From the NCBI GenBank assembly GCA_023853785.1, contig JAJIRX010000866.1, forward strand, positions 97,732-161,731: a stretch of 64,000 nt of DNA, given 5' to 3'. Source of the stretch: Psilocybe azurescens (Eukaryota > Basidiomycota > Agaricomycetes > Agaricales > Agrocybaceae). The notes beneath the pieces are model-generated. The model was not told where the DNA came from. It saw only the letters and a program-made list of their open reading frames with translations, and did not search any database. Position numbers and translations under genes: made by a program. Below are positions 10,504-22,886 of this stretch, piece after piece. How positions within the stretch are numbered: position 1 is the stretch's first letter; each line of letters opens with the position of its first letter.

Positions 10504-12386
10504 TTCGACTCAAGATACTAGAAGATGCGCCTGAAGAAATAGAGGGCGCCTTCCCTGTTCTTATACTATTCACGAAACGCTATATCCGAGAACCGCGCAA
10601 AAGGCTTTCAGACATGTTCTCGAAAGGATGCTCAGAAGTCCAGTCAAGTCATATAGTGAATGATTATCAGGTTAACGTCCTCCATGCGTAAGAATCATCC
10701 GCGGGTGCCTGGCAAAATTGAAGACTTTAATAAAGCCGGTTTATTTATATAGTACCGAACCGCGTGAGCTAGGTGTGATACGTCGGCCAATTCACAGCGA
10801 AAACGTGTAAATACAGTGTCAGAGGACGACAAGCGACAGGATTCATAGCTCGCATGGCATGGACCAGGGACCAGGGTGCGATCGGTCACCTCAGAGCCGA
10901 TACACTGAATTGTCGACCGTTAGATTTTTACGGAAAAACAGACGTCTAGACGTGCTCGAGGAGAATGCCCATTTTGACAACAGTTTTGAGCTCAAGCCAT
11001 TGGGTTTCTGACAATACTTGACACGTTGGTGAGCTATAAGTACTCAAGAGACGGAGGAGTGAAAAGGTGCATCTATTTTCGCCTGGCTATCCCTCCAGGT
11101 CACAGGCACAATTTCCAAACGTTCCGCACGTGCGGAATGTTCCGAAAAGGTAGACGGCTTCGCGCATCAGACGATCATTCAAGCATAGTAAGTGAAGATT
11201 AATTTCCTTTCCATTGTAGCAGTCTCTGCACCAAGTACGACAATGAGGAGAGATAAGGGTGTCCAAGGTAGGTAGCGCCACACCAGACACCAATTAATCT
11301 ATTAACATTGGACAAGTTGGCTCAAGAGTGCATTCGTCCTCGAGAGAAGCAATGTCGAGTAGAATGAATAAACAATTAAGCGGATGCGGTCATATTGCAG
11401 GGCGACTTGTCGATAGGAGAACTGTGGATTGCTCCCATATACAATTTTTGTCGTTCGAGGCATTTATGCCGCCAATTATCGAAGCAATAATTGACCATGA
11501 CAAGAAAACTTTCAGACCCACATAGGTCTGGTCTTGACACGCAAAAAATCGGAGACTCGAGATCATATGGTGCATTAGTAAAATTGAGATCGATATCCGG
11601 AGAAGATCTAGGAATCTTTTCCATAGATATGTACGCGAATTTGTTGTTGAAATGACTCCAAGACAGGCGGGGAGAATAGGATATAACGTAGATATATAGA
11701 GAGACTCCAAGACTCCAAGATTGGATATTGCATCGCAGAAGTGCAGCCTTTTGTTGAGATTGGCAAATTAGAGACATTTTTCAATGAGGATCGACAACCT
11801 TCATTCATTGAAGCATTGCCCCAGTTTGAATCCCTTTCGTCTGTGTGTTGCATAGAACGTGGTTGTGAAAGCCTAAGTAAGCTCTGATGGAATGGTTCTG
11901 CAGCGCTGTAACGTCGGTGGGTTGTGGTCCCCGTACTCACTGGCTGGAGTTACGGGTTGGAGTTATGGGTAGGAGAAATAGGGGTTGAACTAAGAATACA
12001 TTATGTGGGAACATATGACTCTATATGCTTTAATGCCGTAGTGCCGAATATACGTTTTTCCACGCCATCAGAGTCCAGAGGCCCATCTGGCATCGGCCGC
12101 CACTTCTGCACCGCCGCCAGGAACATTCTAATCAAGCGATGTTCTCGGTGGCTCTCAGAACCATTCGTGGACGCTGCTTTCTCGCTTTCACAACAACCTC
12201 TCTATCAATATACCCTATGCCTCTCTAAAGACGGGACTGTATAATGGAACAGGAGGAGTGAGTCATTCTCACAGTGTTCGGATGTTCAAATTCCCTTACT
12301 TTCCATCGCAGACCATGGCATTTGACTAGTAAGCGCATGCTTACTCATTGAATTAAGGATCTGGATTCAACCTGACATGGCGGTAA
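10504..12386. other. Intergenic region, no supported gene
   Basis: About 1.9 kb upstream of both the WSC gene (minus) and the C2-domain gene (plus). Short frames at 11328-11525, 11376-11940 and 11924-12244 overlap on both strands, show no intron-exon logic and match no family I know. The last 300 bp may hold the first exon of the C2 gene (ATG at 12244 or 12314), but I could not join one convincingly. Confidence 0.35.
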
Positions 12387-14170
12387 CAAGTTGTTTTACT
12401 CGAGGGATTGCGCTTGATGCGCCCCGAAAAAGGATGGAGACCCATCGTGAGTGTCGAAATCGACAAACACATTGTTCACGAAACCACGCTGGGTGTGGAC
12501 GGCCAGAACATCAACCAGAAGGATGTATTCAAATTGTACGTCCAAACTCCTACCATGATCTCCATCTTTGACCATTTTTTCTAGTCACGGTGCCGGCCAT
12601 TCATCGAAGATTGATGTCAACGTATGGCATCGTTCGCAGAGCAAGAAGAAAAAGAAGAAAAATTCTGGTGGCTTCGGCATCCCATTCTCTGGGCGAACTC
12701 TTGAAGAAGCAGGAATTAGGACCTAGTATGTTTATGTCTATGATATCATCATATCCCACATTTACTTATGGCCATAGCGATTGTAGAGTTGGATGTTGGA
12801 CTGCAATGCCGGACAGCTACACGTCAGCCCGGAGGATCGAGTCGAGGCAGGCCACAGAGGAAAGCGTCTTTGCGAATGAGGATCAAGCCTCCCTCCGCCA
12901 TCATGTGTCAGAGTAATCGTTCAGCAGATAGTGATTCTGAGCAATCCATGTGCATCTCATGGAAAGGTTCAGCATGTGAGTCTCTTGTGGTACCTTGTGA
13001 CGGCCCTACTAACTATTTGTAGCCGACACAGACGACTCGTGCTCCGTTGCTACGGAGGCTTGTGTGGACGAACTACCTCAGCCGTCTACATCAGCTCAGC
13101 AAACAATCAGACGCCGAATCAGAGGCTACATCATCAACACTGACGACGAAGACTTTGATGATACCGACGAAGATGATCCTCCTGACATACCGTCGTATCG
13201 AAACAACGAAAACTGTGGCTATGAAGGAGATGAAGATGAATACTCAAAAGCGGGGGCTTATCGGCCATCTTTAATCTCGAATGGAGAGGTTATCAGGTTC
13301 GAATCAGTGGAGGGAGAATTCGTGGCCTTTTCAGACATACCGCTTCCATTATACACAGAAAAGATCACTGTGACCCCGGATCGGAATGTGATGCAGAGGA
13401 CACTCGCATCACTGACTATGTATGGGGATTTGAGTATGGCTGTGAATGAGGATCAGTTTGCCGCCGTTTTTGTTCGGTTGCAGCATGAGTGGACGTTTAT
13501 AGGGGGATTGGTATGTGCTTGGCATAGATTTAATGCTGTGTCATCGACTGATATTTCTTTGTAGCTCGTAGCTCTGGCTGCGTATGTATTTATATGCTCT
13601 TTCGCTGGTAACCTCTGCTAACTAACATGCATCACATTTGTAGAGTCGACACTGCAGTTTTCTCGATCTCCCCGGATTCGATCTTCAATGTCGACTCCTA
13701 TGCAAAGGCTGCTATTGCCACGAGCAGCGTTGCATCTGGACTAGGAATTGCCTGCGATGCATGGTTTCTACTCCGGTATAACTGGGCGGATCTACGAACG
13801 TTTATCGTAAGTTTCTTCATTGCTTCCATAGCTATCTTCTTACCTATATCCATCCCTCGCCGCACAGATACGTGCAAAGGACCTCTACGGCTCGTACTTC
13901 TTCTTCTCGCTATCTGCCCGTGTCCCCGCATTCTGCATGTTCATCTCCGCCGTCTCGCTCATGGGCTTCCTCGCCGTCGTAGCGTTCGCCGCGTGGCCGC
14001 AGGGTGTGATCGGGATCTCGTTCTTGGTGGGGGTGATCATGTCGATGCAGTTCCTCGTGTATGGTGCGCATTGGTGTGCGAACCGCGTGGCTGAGGGTGG
14101 GAGAGTTGGTGGACGGGGTGTGGTGACGGTTGTGAGAGTCGTGAGGCGGACTATAAGTCTGTCAGCATGA
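12387..14170 (+). CDS. C2-domain protein with C-terminal membrane helices
   Basis: The conserved frame begins QVVLLEGLRLMRPEKGWRPI and continues VSVEIDKHIVHETTLGVDGQ, a C2 beta-sandwich, then SSKIDVNVWHRSQSKKKKK and a basic tract. An acidic linker (DDEDFDDTDEDDPPDIP) leads to about four hydrophobic segments (TFIGGLLVALAAVDTAVF, AIATSSVASGLGIACDAWFL, VPAFCMFISAVSLMGFLAVV, VIGISFLVGVIMSMQFLVYG). The organisation is a recurrent basidiomycete family of unknown role; C2 domains usually tether proteins to membranes, sometimes with Ca2+. Introns run at about 12726-12776, 12979-13022, 13511-13564, 13583-13644 and 13807-13867. Two problems: the start is unresolved because a TAA lies just upstream, and an A-run at 12658-12662 needs one base fewer to join SKKKKK to ILVASASHSLGELLKKQ. 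Confidence 0.6.
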
Positions 14171-15583
14171 TGGAACTTGAATGGGGCGCGATTGTGCTAT
14201 GCAAGTCCTGCTCGCGTGAGGAACGGTCTCATTGTTGTAATATCTATCAATCTATTTATGGGAGTTGATTCATTATTCTATGCAGTACGAACTTGCGATC
14301 TATGAGAAACTATAGTAAAGAGATACATAGCACCATTAATGCAGAGGCCGATGTAGAAAGAAGGCATCCGCTCGACAGTAAATTGGACGTCCCATATTGA
14401 TCAGCATATGAGCGATGGGCGGAAGGCTTCCACGCATTAGACCATTCATGGCCTTGCATGCAAAAGAGCTCCTGATATTCCATATACTATCACCGCAATG
14501 GCAAATGTCATAGAAGTAGGAGTATACGACGCTTATGACCATACAGAGCATGAGGGTTTCTGGCAGTAAAAAAGCATTGTTATGTATTGGTAGGCTTGCC
14601 TTTATAATACGTGGAATGACCAAATTAAAGCAACATTGTTCACGTCTAGAAGTTCAGGCATCAAAAGTTGATTTTGAGACGGAATGGATGGAAATTCTAT
14701 TCTATCCTGCAGTCTATGCGCAGTAAGTATATTTCACTCTCCACCTTTATGGGGTAATCTTGCCCAAAGCTTGCTCTTTCCTGTGTTTCCCCGCAATCTT
14801 GCATCAAGAATTTTACAAGTAGTTTTTTGGGAATATTTAAGTTAAAAAAGTGGCTAAAGGGGAGAAATCGACGAGTCAAAAACCTAGGTGTCCGAATGCG
14901 GGCTACACTTCGAAAATGGCACATCAAGAAAAAGTGAAAAAGACAGCTACAAAATTGCATAAAAATAAATGGCTTGTAACTACAGGTAGCATTAGTTATG
15001 ATATACTAATAGCTCTGATTATATTTTGAAAACTCTTTCTGATAGGTAATCCACTTTTTGTTTTTAACTTTCAGCCTTGGTCAAATCGACCCAAAGCTGC
15101 AAAGGGAGAAAGTAAAACTGTGGGATTCCAATTTCCGGCTCATAACTAGCCTTACCTTACACTCCTTCTCTACCCTCAAATGTACCCTTAGATATACAAG
15201 TTCGTCACTCTCGACGATTCGAGTTCTAGTAGATACACCGTGCGTCTTAGCACTTCGTTTGCTTATTGTACGATAATAAACAGATTTGATTTTTTCTAAA
15301 TTTGGGATTGTTGATGGCCTTGTCACGCGGAGGTTACATACTACGGGTGTCATGTCATAGTATAGGTGTTATATATCGGGTTCCCTTTCCACGATTGCAA
15401 CACTGCTAATTTTACAGATGCAGTGCTCCGTTTTGCATATTAGGCGCTTCCTCGTGGCTGCGGTGCGAAATGGAAGATCCAATCTGATTCTGACTCTGAC
15501 TCCTACTTGCTGCGCTTGCGAGGCAAATAAAAACTCTAGGATTCCAAGTCGACTTTAACTGTACTTCTCAACTTCTTCTCCCT
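14171..15583. other. Intergenic, AT-rich
   Basis: 1.4 kb between the C2-domain gene and the first ABC transporter. No supported coding sequence or clear repeat. A pyrimidine-rich stretch (cttctcaacttcttctccct) immediately before 15584 looks like a leader for the ABC gene. Confidence 0.4.
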
Positions 15584-18250
15584 ATGACCCACCAACCAGA
15601 CGATGAAAAGTGCCTGCTCTCATCCACCGAGAAGGACTGGGACGAGTACTCCAACGTCAGAATCGATGAGATGCAGCTCGGAGTCTGGAATATGAAGATA
15701 GCCATAGAGCCAGGCATCAATCTTCGAAAGCAGTGGATGGATGTGAAGACAGCATTTCCACTTTTTCTTCGCCTTGCGGTGGACATTTTCAACATCTCTC
15801 CTCGACTTTTCACCATATTCATTTTCTGTCAAATCTGGCATGGAATCGAGGATACGCTACTTCTCCAACTATCGAATAACCTGTTAAGAACTGTGAGTCT
15901 GTCTCTATTCGTGTTGAATATACAGGCTCATCATTTTTTAAGATCGAAATTGGACTGGTAGCAGGAAAGCCGAACACGAGAGATATTGTATCCGCCATAT
16001 TATCGCGCGTTCTATGCACTGTGCTAGTTTCGCATGTTCAGTGGTATGGGTATGTACTTCATAACACCAGCTTGTTCGAACACAATAATTAACAATCAAA
16101 CTCAGAGAGAAGATTTTGGAAATCTTGGAAAATCAGGTCACTCGACATTACGAGCTAGTTCTAATGCAAAGTCGGTGGATTCGAGTTGGTCGCTGCTAAG
16201 CAATTTTTTGACACTTCAACTTCTTTTTCAGCCAATCTCAGTCTCGATCTCCCTACATCTCAAGGTACTTCCACTTATTGATCGTAAAGCACAAGTAAAC
16301 TAACTGAAAATGCTTGCGATCAGCCGCTGGAAATAAACAAGAAGCATCCGCCCGTCAGGCTTGGGACTGTTTACAACACATTATCACATTCTCAACGACG
16401 ATGCTAAAGTCATTCAGTCAGCTAGTACTTATTATTCACATCTCGCGCTCCACAGGCGGCCCTTTATTTGCCCTTTTATGCGCCAGTCAGCCGATTTGCG
16501 CTGTTCTATTCACTCGATCTATATGGAACAGAGGTGCGTTAATATCCACTGATATTTAATTAAAGCTCAAGCTAACGGTGAATCAGTCTGTTTTGGATTT
16601 GTCAATAACATTCATTATCGAAGAATGCAGTCTCTTAAGAAAATGGTAGGCGAGAAATATAGGCAAGATATAATCAGTGGGGGTTGGGGAAGTGGATCAG
16701 CAACGGTAAATGCTACAACTTTTACTCCTACTTTGAGGCGTACCATACTAAATCTTTCCATCAGAATTTCGACTATCACATCAACAACTTGGCACATTAT
16801 CGGAGACGCATCCATTCTTTCAGTACAGTAGGTCAGGAAATACGTCGTTATACACTATATTTGTCAGGTTCCTTGGAGATCTTCCCGTGGTACATACATC
16901 AAATTTATCCTCAATTCTCCTGTTTAATTAACTGGACATCTACCTTCAGCTTTTCTGTGCAGCCAACGCCATATTGAGACCAACAAAATTCTCGGTTTCA
17001 TCCATCGCCATTCTACAACAATCCTCCACTACTCTAAGATCTTCTATCTCACTCGCATTACACAACGGAAAGCAGTTTAGGAGAAGTCTGGCTTCGATCA
17101 AGACGATCTTCAACTCCGTCGTTGTCAAAAACTCCATGATAGCAGGATACATCTCCTATCCTCGCATTCCCGAAAAGCCCTTGCCGAACGTAGACCCGTC
17201 GAAAGGGATGTCATTCCAGCTAAGGTATGTGCGGTCTTGATTCTTAATCTGCTCTCTCTCAAACTCTCATTCACTGCCCACAGCAACGTCACATTCTCGT
17301 ACAGCGGAAGTCAGAAGGACACGCCTGCATTAAATAACATCTCCTTGACCATTAAACCTGGTCAACTCGTGGTAATCGTTGGATCCAACGGTAGTGGCAA
17401 ATCCACGCTGATCCGCATTCTTTCCCGATTATACGACCCCTCCTCTGGAGAAGTACTTATCGACGGCCTGCCCTCATCCGACTACAAAATTGACGATCTC
17501 CATCAAGCGACCGCGCTTCTGAGTCAGGACAGTATGATATACCCACTTTCGCTCGCGGAGAACATTGGGCTAGGGTGCGAGGAGTGTGTCACGGATATGG
17601 ATATGGTTACTGAGGCTGCGAAGAAGGGAGGAGCACTACAGTTCATGGGCAAGTTCAAAGAAGGAATGCAAACTATGCTGGACCCGTCCGTGGAGACGTT
17701 TCAGATCAATCTATACGGGAATGCTCTCCACCCGTTACATAAAGAGATGCAAAAAGTTGAGAAGGAAATGGATATTTCTGGGGGCGAAAAACAGAGGGTC
17801 GTGGCGTATGTTTTTCTTTTCCCTCAGTCTACTTGAAAAGGTGTTGTATGTAAACTGACTTGATTGATCCCCTTACAGCTCACGTTCGTTCATGAGGTTC
17901 AAGTCGGGAAAAATCAAATTCGTAGCTGTCGACGAACCGAGCTCGGCACTAGACGCAGAAGGCGAGCTCGATCTCTTCCGCAATCTTCTAGCTGAGCGAG
18001 AAGGGAAGACGATGGTCTTTGTCACCCATCGGTTCGGACATCTGACAAGACACGCAGATCTCATTCTGTAAGTTGAACACTTACCCCTCCAGCCTTTTTG
18101 TTGTGTTTGCTCACAGATGGATTGAATGTCAATAGGTGTATGAAAGATGGATCGATTGTTGAATCAGGCACACATTCTGAGCTCATGAAATTGGATGGCG
18201 AGTACGCGAATTTGTACAATATCCAAGCGAGCGCGTTCTCGGACTCCTAG
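15584..18250 (+). CDS. ABC half-transporter, copy 1
   Basis: Membrane region first, ATPase last. N-terminus MTHQPDDEKCLL, then hydrophobic segments (RLFTIFIFCQIWHGIED, SQLVLIIHISRSTGGPLFAL). The nucleotide-binding domain is complete: Walker A GSNGSGKST, Q-loop LLSQDSMIYPL, signature SGGEKQRVV, Walker B and D-loop FVAVDEPSSALDAEGE, switch histidine VTHRFGHL; stop at 18248-18250. It matches the second copy exon by exon, including a 61-bp intron at 16171-16231 in the equivalent place. One fault: at 16679-16690 a G-run appears one base short, so the frame needed for the following exon (FRLSHQQLG...) is off by one; copy 2 shows the expected IISGGIAKWIGD. Substrate unknown. Either a consensus error or a recently damaged duplicate. 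Confidence 0.75.
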
Positions 18251-20127
18251 TTGGGACATACTTCGAAGTTTCTTTACGATCTCTTTTCGTGTTGCTTTCT
18301 GTATATAGTTTCAAGTCCGTCCATTGTCGTTCCATTTTACTGTACATATTTGAGTCTCGTTAAAATCAAATTATATTCTTCACCTCATTCTCAGTGCTAC
18401 TCCTCGACTCTTGTTACGAGTAAAGTTGTCCCATCCCTGGGGCTGTACTAAATACATTACCTATCGCACCTGGCAGGAATTACAGGAAATGACTGCAACT
18501 TCCGTAAAGCCCATAAAGCCCGTAATCCCGTATATCGAATGATGTATCTTACAGGAGTCCCCGCTGGTCCGCGCTCTTAAATCTCATCTATAGCATAGTA
18601 GTACGCCACGTGAAACGAAATGTCCATCATTCATCGAAGACTTCCTTCCGATCTGATAGGTGACAGTCGCGATGTATGTTATCTATTCAGGCATATACGG
18701 CGATCACTGCCTCATCTCTTATGCATGCTGTCATGTATCTTCCATTCTTGTCTATGCATTCTGCGGAGCGCTGCTTTTATGCACAATAGGCGCCTCTCAC
18801 TATCAATCCACATCCATCCTCGAAGAGTATCTTTAGTTGTACTGCGTACCCTGATGCATATGTTCTATTGTCTACGGTACTACTAGTCTCTAGTTGTTCG
18901 AATAGTCACAAGACTCGTACGGGAAATTCCTTGTGTTGTCTGCCATATACCACAACGAATACACACATCTCGCGTTGCAAAGATCCCATCTCGATCAGAT
19001 GAAATACGCGCCCACGACCTCCGAATCTTCTCAAAGTGGCGTCGGACCTTCTTCTACTCCAGGCGGGATAATCTTAGCTGCTAGCATGGAAATCCCTCAG
19101 TGTCGGATGCTTGTCATGTCTGTGGAACTCTATGAGTAACTGTGGTTAGATCGGCGACTTAATTTTTCAAATGTATGACGATGACAGACTCGGTGATGAT
19201 GCCTAATCACTGTGTGGCGCAGGGTACCTGCGTCAAGCGACGGTATTTCTAAGTCAGGACACATCATAGACTCTCTCTCAGTAGGAGAGAATGTTGGCCT
19301 GGGTCTCCTCCTGTTGTGACCCCCATATATGGCACATTTATCCTATGAGTAGTCTATTCCACTCATACATAGACACCAGGGTAGTATCTCCGATTTGATA
19401 GGCGTTAATCGTGTCGTAATAAACTGCGGTTTCTTGCGACGTCACTTACCTTGGTACCGTGGCCTCATCTCACACGCCGTAGTATTATAACCGATTCATC
19501 ATTGAGCATCAATTTGAAGCCTGTAACACTCCTATGTTGCGGATATTTCTCTCAGTTATGTCGCCGATCTAATACATCATGAAATTAGGAATCCCTCTAT
19601 GAAATGATAAAGCATATGGAGGAAGCAGACCCTAAGCTTTTAGTAGTCTTAATCGAGTCATTGCTTGATGGTACCCACGGTACGACAACAACGTAGATAA
19701 CCCAGTACATACTTTTTGCATTCCGAACATCACGCCGATGAAATTAAGCGCCCACGGCTTCAACCCGACTCGTTGAGCACGGCGATCTCCTTCCACAGTC
19801 TGAAGTCTGGACAAAATTAGGGACCATCATAGGACACATGGGCTAATGCAAATTATTACTCTAAGGATACCCCTCCTGGACTGTCGGACTGCAAATAATC
19901 TCACGGGTAGATCTTCCATCTGAGTCACAATCAACGTCCCGGGTCGGCGATAAAGCCGCCATAACTCGGACTCTATGATGCAGCGGTCCTCATTTTTTAT
20001 ACTTTATGGAAGCACGCATCATGAGTCAGCTAGCAGAATGAAGCATGGCCGCTGACTTGAAAACTTCTGCATATTTAATGCAATTGGGATAGGATAACCG
20101 CCTCATCTTTCTCTTCATACCCCCACC
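18251..20127. other. Spacer between the two ABC transporter genes
   Basis: 1.9 kb with no intact gene. It contains a fossil of a third ABC ATPase domain (listed separately). The last 60 bp before 20128 include tatttaatgc and a pyrimidine-rich leader, likely promoter elements of copy 2. Confidence 0.5.
19065..19310 (+). pseudogene. Fossil fragment of a third ABC ATPase domain
   Basis: At 19228-19310 the plus strand reads LRQATVFLSQDT and, after a one-base shift, IIDSLSVGENVGLGL. This aligns with DLHEATALLSQDSNIYPLSL and GENIGLG of the neighbouring intact transporters, i.e. the Q-loop region. At 19065-19135 a weaker match to the Walker A stretch is visible at nucleotide level (ATAATCTTAGCTGCTA ... 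ACTCTATGA against ATCATCGTGGGTGCTA ... ACTTTATGA). Spacing between the two parts is about right. Everything else of the gene has eroded. It sits between the two intact copies in the same orientation, so the locus once held at least three tandem copies. Confidence 0.65.
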
Positions 20128-22786
20128 ATGACCCAGTCAAACGCCAAGGAGACGCCATCCACACCCAATACCAAAGAAAAAGACGATGCCTACAGTAATG
20201 TAAAAATCGAGGAAATGAAGCTAGGCGTCTGGACAATGAAGCTCGCCTCAGAGCCTGGTTTTAATCCCAAAGCGTACTGGAAGAGTCTCAAGGGTGATCT
20301 CCCGCTCCTTCAGCGGCTCGCCTTGGATATATTTAGTGTATCCCCGTGGCTGTTCACTGTATACATCATCTGCCAGGTCTGGCAGGGAATTGAAGACTCT
20401 ATTTCGCTCCAATTGTCGAACAACCTCTTGAAGACGGTGAGTGATTGTGCGAAATTTTCAGGAAAGCCTTTGTAGTTTTATCCTGTAGAAATGCAGATTG
20501 AGGCTGGTTTGACCGTTGGAAAACCAAACACTAAAGAAATTGCTATCGCCGTTTTCTCGCGTTTCATTTGTACACAATTCATCGCGTATGTCTCGTGGTA
20601 TGGGTACGTGCTTCAGACAATTTAGCCCTCCAATTGCGCATAATTTATCTAGCTTGATCTGTTCAGAGATAAAATAGAGGATCAACTCGAGACCTGTGTC
20701 ACACGCCATTTTGAACTTATCCTTTTGAAAGGTATGACCAATGGGACGTCTTCTCCGAGTCTATTTGAATATGCTGAACTCGAAACTTCAGCGAAGCTCG
20801 AGGTCGACCTGCCTACGTCAAAAGGTTAATATCTAACCTTATATTGCTTATAGAACGTGAAGCAGACCCTTATTTCTCTTTTTCTGAAGCTGCGGCCAGT
20901 AAACACAATATCAATGCTCAGCAGGCGTGGAGGTCTTTAGACCACATATTAAGCTTCTATAGGACGTTGTTGGAGACAGTCAGTATGCTCTTTCTGATCA
21001 TGCACATTTCTCGCTCTACAGGTGGACCGATGTTTGCTTTGTTATGTGCGAGCCAGCCTCTATGCTCGGCATTGGTGACTCGTGAGTTGTGGAGTAAAGG
21101 TATAGTGTCGTACTGGCTCAGAATGCCGACACGATTCAAATTCAATGTCGATAGTATCCTTCGGTTACATCCACGACCCTCGCTACCAAAGGATGAAATC
21201 CCTCCAGACCTTAGTTTCTAAAGACAGGTTTAAACAGGATATCATAAGTGGGGGAATAGCGAAATGGATTGGCGATCGTAAGAGAATCCAACGACGAGGA
21301 TATGGTATAGAAATTGACCTTCACCACATTTGTCTGTTAGAATTTCGACAGTCCCACCAAGAACTCGGATCAACATCAGATTCGCATCCATACAATCTGT
21401 TCCACAGAATCGGAAAGACGTCTGCCACCCCCATGTTTATCAAGTTCCTCGGTGACTTGCCCATGGTACGCCCAGCAATCAATGTACAATGCACGCGTAT
21501 ACCATTACTAAAAGTAAACCAAAATAGATGTTCTGCGCAGTCAACACTGTCATAAATCCTACAAGATTCTCCGTGTCATCGATCGCCATTTTACAGCAGT
21601 CTTCGTCAACCCTAAGGTATTCGTTTATATCTGCTTTCCATAGCGGAAGACAATTTCGTGAAAGCAATGCGACCATAAAGAATATGTACAATGCGACCAT
21701 CGTGAAGAATCTGATAACAGCTGGAAACACGCCTTATCCACGACCACAAGAAGAGAAACCAACTGAAGGCGTAGAGCCTTTAAAGGGAATGGCCTTCCGA
21801 TTAAAGTAGGCCAAAACGAACGTCAGCGAAGTTACTGATTGACTTTCATCAGAGATATATGTTTCTCATATCCCGGTAGCAAGAAGAAAACGCCCGCGTT
21901 GAACTCGGTCTCCCTGACCATAGATCCTGGCCAGCTCGTCATCATCGTGGGTGCTAATGGAAGTGGGAAGTCCACACTCATTCGCATCCTCGCACGACTT
22001 TATGACCCAACCTCAGGCGTAGTCCTCGTTGACGGTTTGCCATGCGCCGAATACCGCATCAATGACCTGCATGAGGCGACGGCGCTTCTAAGCCAAGACA
22101 GCAATATCTATCCCCTCTCATTGGGGGAAAATATTGGTCTGGGATATCCCGACTGTGTCTCTGATAGTGCAATGATTGCAGACGCTGCTAGAATGGGAGG
22201 GTCCCTAGAGTTCATAGAAAAACTCGAGCAAGGGATGCAGACGACATTGGAGCCGTACCTAAATGTGTGGTCCCAAAATCTCTACGGCAATCCCGATCAT
22301 CCACTCCACAAACAGATGGAGGAAATTGAAAAGGATATCGATGTTTCCGGGGGAGAAAAGCAAAGGGTCGTGGCGTAAGTCGTCGCATAATGGTGCAAGT
22401 GCGAGCCAATCTCAGGCTGATGACTGTTCAGATCCCGTTCTTTTATGCGCTTCAAGTCCGGAAAAGTTAACTTTGTCGCTGTCGATGAACCGAGCTCTGC
22501 CCTCGATGCCGAAGGTGAGCTCAAGCTCTTTGAGAACCTTCTGGCTGTGCGCGAAGGCAAAACCATGGTATTCGTGACCCATCGGTTCGGGCATTTGACC
22601 AAGCATGCAGATCTAATTATGTAAGTGACAACTTGGATTCTGGTTTCAATCTCCCATACTTTGATCTGTAGATGCATGAAAGATGGCTCCATCGTTGAAA
22701 AGGGAACTCACACAGAACTGATGGATAAGAAGGGCGAGTACTCTGGTCTATACAACATTCAAGCCAGTGCTTTCGAGAGCCTGTAG
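20128..22786 (+). CDS. ABC half-transporter, copy 2
   Basis: Paralogue of the gene at 15584 and apparently intact: all introns (for example 20437-20495 and 20731-20793) preserve frame from MTQSNAKETPST to the stop at 22784-22786. The membrane half has hydrophobic segments such as WLFTVYIICQVWQGIED and SMLFLIMHISRSTGGPMFAL. The ATPase half has Walker A GANGSGKST, Q-loop LLSQDSNIYPL, signature SGGEKQRVV, Walker B FVAVDEPSSALDAEGE and H-loop VTHRFGHL, with all catalytic residues present. As a half-transporter it should dimerise, perhaps with copy 1, since the two were presumably produced by tandem duplication. The membrane part is shorter and less clearly six-helical than classic type-I exporters. 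Substrate cannot be inferred. Confidence 0.88.
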
Positions 22787-22886
22787 TCCGTGAGTTATTA
22801 CAGACGATCCATGGACTTAGTGGCGCAAGGTTGTTGAAGAACAACCAAAGAAAAAGCCTGATTAGTCTTGGGTATATAGTACATTT

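Noticed and set aside
11924..12244. 106-codon plus frame upstream of the C2 gene
   Set aside because: No recognisable family, no codon or intron support, and overlapped by other random frames.
16160..16240. Apparent frameshift in ABC copy 1 after ELVLMQ
   Set aside because: Resolved as a normal 61-bp intron (16171-16231) with a strong polypyrimidine acceptor; copy 2 has an equivalent intron at the same place.
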